NCBI RefSeq assembly: GCF_025860405.1
Contig: NZ_CP063785.1
Span: 6,759,390 to 6,823,389, forward strand
Origin: Tolypothrix sp. PCC 7712
Lineage (GTDB): Bacteria; Cyanobacteriota; Cyanobacteriia; Cyanobacteriales; Nostocaceae
DNA: 64,000 nt
Reading direction: 5' to 3'
Positions within the stretch are counted from its first letter, which is position 1, and every line of letters starts with the position of its first letter. The notes under the pieces were generated by a model. The model saw only the letters and a program-made list of their open reading frames with translations. It ran no database searches and was not told the DNA's origin. Positions 61,492 to 64,000 of the stretch are shown here, in pieces. Both the position numbers and the translations under genes were made by a program.

Positions 61492-61638
61492 GTAGTACGG
61501 CGAAATTAAAGAGAACTGCTAAGGGCTGTCATTTGTCAGGCTTTCTGATGGCTCATGACTTACTTGGATATCATTAAATATTTGTGGGTGAAGGACACAA
61601 GGATAAAAGGCAAAACAAGAACCTTTAACCCTTACCCT

Positions 61639-61956
61639 TTAACCTTTTCCCCCCAAACCTTGTTGATACTCTGCTGACTCCACCAACTCATAAGTATCTC
61701 CCAAGGCTACAGCAAACTTTTGTTCAATAGCTGCTAATTCTTCTAGCGGTATAGCTTGCCATTGCTCTTTTGTTGCCCAACGAATCACAAATATAATTTC
61801 TGTAGGATCTTGGGGATTCAGCCAAACTTCTTTACCCAGGAACCCAGAATATTGAGCAAGGGCTGTTGTCCAGATTTCCGCATCCTTCTGGATAAAGATT
61901 TCCTGCATCTGGGAAGGAATTTTAAACTTAAGGAATTCTATAACTATGCCCTGCAT
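61639..61956 (-). CDS. TIGR03792-like small protein (dimeric alpha/beta barrel type)
   Basis: From the ATG at 61956 (MQGIVIEFLKFKIPSQMQEIFIQKDAEIW) this is a 105-residue protein; a TTG 24 bases upstream could also be the start. The pattern VIEFLKF...FIQKDAEIWTTALAQYSGFLGKEVWLNP...EIIFVIRWATKEQWQAIP matches the cyanobacterial family with a ferredoxin-like ABM fold from memory. A function has not been assigned to the family. Stand-alone gene. Confidence 0.75.
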   Translation of the reverse strand: MQGIVIEFLKFKIPSQMQEIFIQKDAEIWTTALAQYSGFLGKEVWLNPQDPTEIIFVIRWATKEQWQAIPLEELAAIEQKFAVALGDTYELVESAEYQQGLGGKG

Positions 61957-62157
61957 TCCTTGTATTTGCCAATTTGCCAAAATAGAGTTGTAGGCTAGAG
62001 TAACTACGCTTTTAGCATAGCTGATTTGCGTAGAAGTTATAGCAAGGGCTGGCTGTCTTCAAATTAGGGGCTAGGGACTAGAGAAGAGTGATTATCATGT
62101 TTGGTTGTGGGATTTGCCCGCGATTAGCTAGTTTTAAATAATTAAGAGGAAGGGAGT

Positions 62158-62481
62158 ATGGATAATAACAATTGGATGCAGCAGTTAGTAATGCTTGGTA
62201 TTGGCACAACATCTTTAGTAGCTGACAAACTGCGACAAGTCAGTGATGAATTAGTCAAAGATGGCAAGCTGAATCCTGAGCAAGCAAAAGCTGTGATGGA
62301 TGATATTGTACAGCAGTTGCGATCAGAGCAAGGCACTTGGGAAACTCAGATGCAACGGCAAATGCGTAATATGATGCAAGATTTAGGAGTAGCTCGTCAG
62401 TCAGAGGTAGACGAGCTACGGGGTAGAATTGACCGTTTAGAACGTCAAGTGCGGGATTTAGAAAATAAGCTTTGGCGTTAG
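62158..62481 (+). CDS. Phasin-like helical protein
   Basis: A 107-residue protein with a short hydrophobic N-terminal helix (WMQQLVMLGIGTTSLVADKL), then LVKDGKLNPEQAKAVMDDIVQQL and a long coiled coil (SEVDELRGRIDRLERQVRDLENKLW). This layout matches the small phasin-like/polyhydroxyalkanoate-granule-associated helical family of bacteria; in cyanobacteria the function is not known. The ATG has AGGAAGGGAG upstream. It is followed 78 bases later by the FKBP gene on the same strand. Confidence 0.75.
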   Translation: MDNNNWMQQLVMLGIGTTSLVADKLRQVSDELVKDGKLNPEQAKAVMDDIVQQLRSEQGTWETQMQRQMRNMMQDLGVARQSEVDELRGRIDRLERQVRDLENKLWR

Positions 62482-62559
62482 GATATCACTTTGTGCTTTA
62501 AACTAATTTGTGTCCTATTGGTCATTTTTTCCAAACTACCTAAGTAGGGAGGGTTAATT

Positions 62560-63084
62560 TTGAAAGCAATTATACTCAGCGTTGGATTAATGCTGGCGTG
62601 TGTTGTGGTTTTAGTATTAGCGCAAATTGGCGGCAGTAAACAAGACTCTGCCATTGCTGCTAATCTCAGCCAACCAACACCAGCAGCCATAGCTGTCCCT
62701 GAAAACAATACCTTGATTGCGAGCAATACTATGTCTGATGCCAATGCTGTCACTACCCCTTCTGGATTGAAGTACATTGAACTAAAAGAGGGGACTGGTG
62801 CAACTCCTCAAACCGGACAAAAGGTTGTAGTTCACTACACCGGCACTCTAAAAGATGGTACAAAGTTTGATAGTTCACGCGATCGCAATCGTCCTTTCGA
62901 GTTTAATATCGGACGCGGACAAGTGATCAAAGGCTGGGACGAAGGACTCAGTACAATGAAAGTCGGCGGTAGTCGTCAGCTAATTATCCCGCCAGAGTTA
63001 GGTTATGGCGCTCGTGGTGCTGGTGGTGTAATTCCACCCAACGCTACCCTGATTTTTGACGTGGAATTACTAGATGTTAACTAG
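62560..63084 (+). CDS. FKBP-type peptidyl-prolyl isomerase, membrane-anchored or secreted
   Basis: A 174-residue protein beginning at a TTG with GGAGG 7 bases upstream. An N-terminal hydrophobic segment (about 3-22, AIILSVGLMLACVVVLVLAQI) serves as signal or anchor, then a Ser/Thr/Asn-rich linker, then the FKBP domain (about 66-174): GLKYIELKEGTGATPQTGQKVVVHYTG, KFDSSRDRNRPFEFNIGRGQVIKGWDEGL, RQLIIPPELGYGARGAGGVIPPNATLIFDVELL. The active-site aromatic and Asp residues are present. It probably assists folding in the periplasm or thylakoid lumen. Confidence 0.94.
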   Translation: MKAIILSVGLMLACVVVLVLAQIGGSKQDSAIAANLSQPTPAAIAVPENNTLIASNTMSDANAVTTPSGLKYIELKEGTGATPQTGQKVVVHYTGTLKDGTKFDSSRDRNRPFEFNIGRGQVIKGWDEGLSTMKVGGSRQLIIPPELGYGARGAGGVIPPNATLIFDVELLDVN

Positions 63085-63125
63085 GGATTAGGGACTGGGG
63101 ACTGGGGACTAGGGACTGGGGATTG
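63085..63125. repeat. GGGGACT STRR tract after the FKBP gene
   Basis: Five to six units of GGGACTG/GGGATTA directly after the FKBP stop, before the convergent dnaB end. Confidence 0.75.
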
Positions 63126-63169
63126 AATTCTGTTCTAGCCCCAGTAATCAATTATTTAATAATTACTAG

Positions 63170-64000
63170 TTAATAATTATTGGGCCTGGCTAGGTTTTTA
63201 AACTTTGTAAACTGAGGATCGAATAAAAGTTTAACTGTACCTGTTGGGCCGTTACGGTGTTTAGCTACTATCACTTCTGCAATACCGCGATCGGGACTAT
63301 CATTATTGTAGTAATCGTCCCTATATAACATGATTACTAAATCCGCATCCTGTTCAATAGAATTATGAACTATGATGTTGTTTGCAATGAAATTATGTAG
63401 ATTAGGAACTGTTAAATCATAAACTTCTTCTTCCCCATCAGGTTGGATTGCAACGATTTCATCCCAATAAATATCGCTATTAGCTAAAAGATTTATTTCT
63501 GCTGATTTGACAACTGTAGCCAGTCTTGAAGCTCTTTCTCGGCTCACATTTTGCTTATAAAGTGTTGTTCCACAATGAGCAACATCAGCTAAAGATTGCA
63601 TTGGTAAAGCTAGGCGATCTCCTATTTCTAAACTGTCCAGTCTCTTCCAGCCATTAATAGTTAAAAATTTGTGATTACCTGTGGCTCGAATTTTACGCCC
63701 TAAACGAGTTTTTAATAAAAATATAGGCTTGACTCCTGTTGAAAAGGCATTACTAACTATTGCTTTTTCTAACTGCATTGTCGCTTCATTTAATGCCAAA
63801 ACTGAAAAGCCAGATTTGCCTACTAAATTACGAATTGGTACTTGTACTCCAGTATCTGCTAAGGTCACTAAAGTATCGCCAGTTAAACATCCAGATTCTC
63901 TTAAATCTGACAGCATTGGGCGTTTATTAGTACGTGCTTCCACCCCTCGACTTAACTGAGATAAAGCAATAACTGGAACCGATAATTCCCGCGCTAAACC
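63170..64000 (-). CDS. dnaB: Replicative DNA helicase DnaB, C-terminal part, with an intein (5' end outside window)
   Basis: The frame is open to the window edge; from the edge it reads GLARELSVPVIALSQLSRG, then VEARTNKRPMLSDLRESG, the RecA-like core of DnaB (motif with ALSQLSR and SDLRESG). The extein is interrupted by a 176-residue intein and resumes with SIEQDADLVIMLYRDDYY, VIVAKHRNGPTGTVKLLFDPQFTKF and the C-terminus LARPNNY. Splicing is needed for an active helicase that unwinds DNA at the fork. The N-terminal half lies beyond position 64000. It is convergent with the FKBP gene. Confidence 0.95.
   Translation of the reverse strand, partial: GLARELSVPVIALSQLSRGVEARTNKRPMLSDLRESGCLTGDTLVTLADTGVQVPIRNLVGKSGFSVLALNEATMQLEKAIVSNAFSTGVKPIFLLKTRLGRKIRATGNHKFLTINGWKRLDSLEIGDRLALPMQSLADVAHCGTTLYKQNVSRERASRLATVVKSAEINLLANSDIYWDEIVAIQPDGEEEVYDLTVPNLHNFIANNIIVHNSIEQDADLVIMLYRDDYYNNDSPDRGIAEVIVAKHRNGPTGTVKLLFDPQFTKFKNLARPNNY
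63362..63889 (-). other. DnaB mini-intein without homing endonuclease
   Basis: 176 residues from Cys (CLTGDTLVTLADTGVQVPI) to the terminal HN (NNIIVHN), followed by Ser of the extein. Block A is CLTGDTLV, block B is ATGNHKFLTINGWKRL (TxxH), block F is VYDLTVPNLHNFIAN and block G is IIVHN/S. Between B and F only about 50 residues remain (LPMQSLADVAHCGTTLYKQ and on), with no LAGLIDADG motif, so the homing endonuclease has been lost. The insertion point (SG/S-I-E-Q-D-A-D) and the sequence resemble the Synechocystis DnaB intein. All splicing residues appear intact. Confidence 0.93.

Overview
The window looks like a chromosomal segment of a filamentous, probably heterocyst-forming cyanobacterium (Nostocales; Nostoc/Anabaena/Calothrix type). 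The reasons are: very frequent HIP1 octamers (GCGATCGC), heptamer STRR tracts in most intergenic gaps, a cyanobacteriochrome-type receptor, a Mo-dependent-nitrogenase C-terminus family protein, the tig-clpP-clpX and asd-dapA-rnj gene orders, and a DnaB intein at the site known from cyanobacteria. The genus cannot be fixed from this sequence alone.

Layout. 1-1.7 kb: accessory Uma2 and DUF4058 genes. 1.77-3.3 kb: repeat elements, then a CRISPR array of 14 identical repeats read on the minus strand with its leader on the right; no cas gene is present. 3.3-8.2 kb: alpha/beta hydrolase, then clpX, clpP and tig on the minus strand. 9.0-13.2 kb: asd, dapA and RNase J. 13.4-15.6 kb: an AT-rich type II restriction-modification pair. 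15.7-24.9 kb: an anion permease, a nitrogenase-associated small protein, an inactive-looking caspase homologue, rpmF, a YedY-like Mo enzyme, an aldehyde dehydrogenase and a response regulator-kinase. 25-34 kb: an accessory-rich zone with a broken HNH gene, a minisatellite, an orphan antitoxin, two Rpn-type proteins and a ParA pair, wrapped around a urease operon (ureD-ureA-ureB-ureC) that is interrupted by an inverted-repeat-bounded GxxExxY gene. 34-36.3 kb: groES-groEL under a CIRCE operator. 36.6-40 kb: a ferredoxin-like pseudogene, a LuxR-type regulator, a MITE and a YqeG phosphatase. 40-52 kb: proB, then a signalling block (MASE1 kinase, CheW-receiver protein, a DXCF cyanobacteriochrome methyl-accepting protein, a solute-binding protein, a Ser/Thr kinase). 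52-56 kb: an internally deleted ROK kinase, a Mut7-C protein and argJ, then four tandem promoter-plus-terminator small RNA candidates. 56.7-64 kb: Uma2, an antitoxin and a broken VapC, a site-2 protease, a phosphodiester glycosidase, small proteins, an FKBP, and the 3' end of dnaB with a mini-intein.

The core genes form coherent units: protein quality control (tig/clpP/clpX, groESL), lysine/diaminopimelate synthesis (asd/dapA), urea use, arginine and proline synthesis, and light/chemical sensing. Against them stands clear decay of accessory genes: HNH and VapC each carry one in-frame TAA, a ferredoxin-like gene has a stop and a frameshift, a ROK kinase has lost its centre at a HIP1 site, and a caspase homologue has lost its catalytic dyad. 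The strongest leads for new biology are the small-RNA array at 55.7-56.5 kb, the dual DXCF photoreceptor with a non-canonical signalling tip, the inverted-repeat GxxExxY cassette inside the urease operon, and MITEs that share ends but not interiors.
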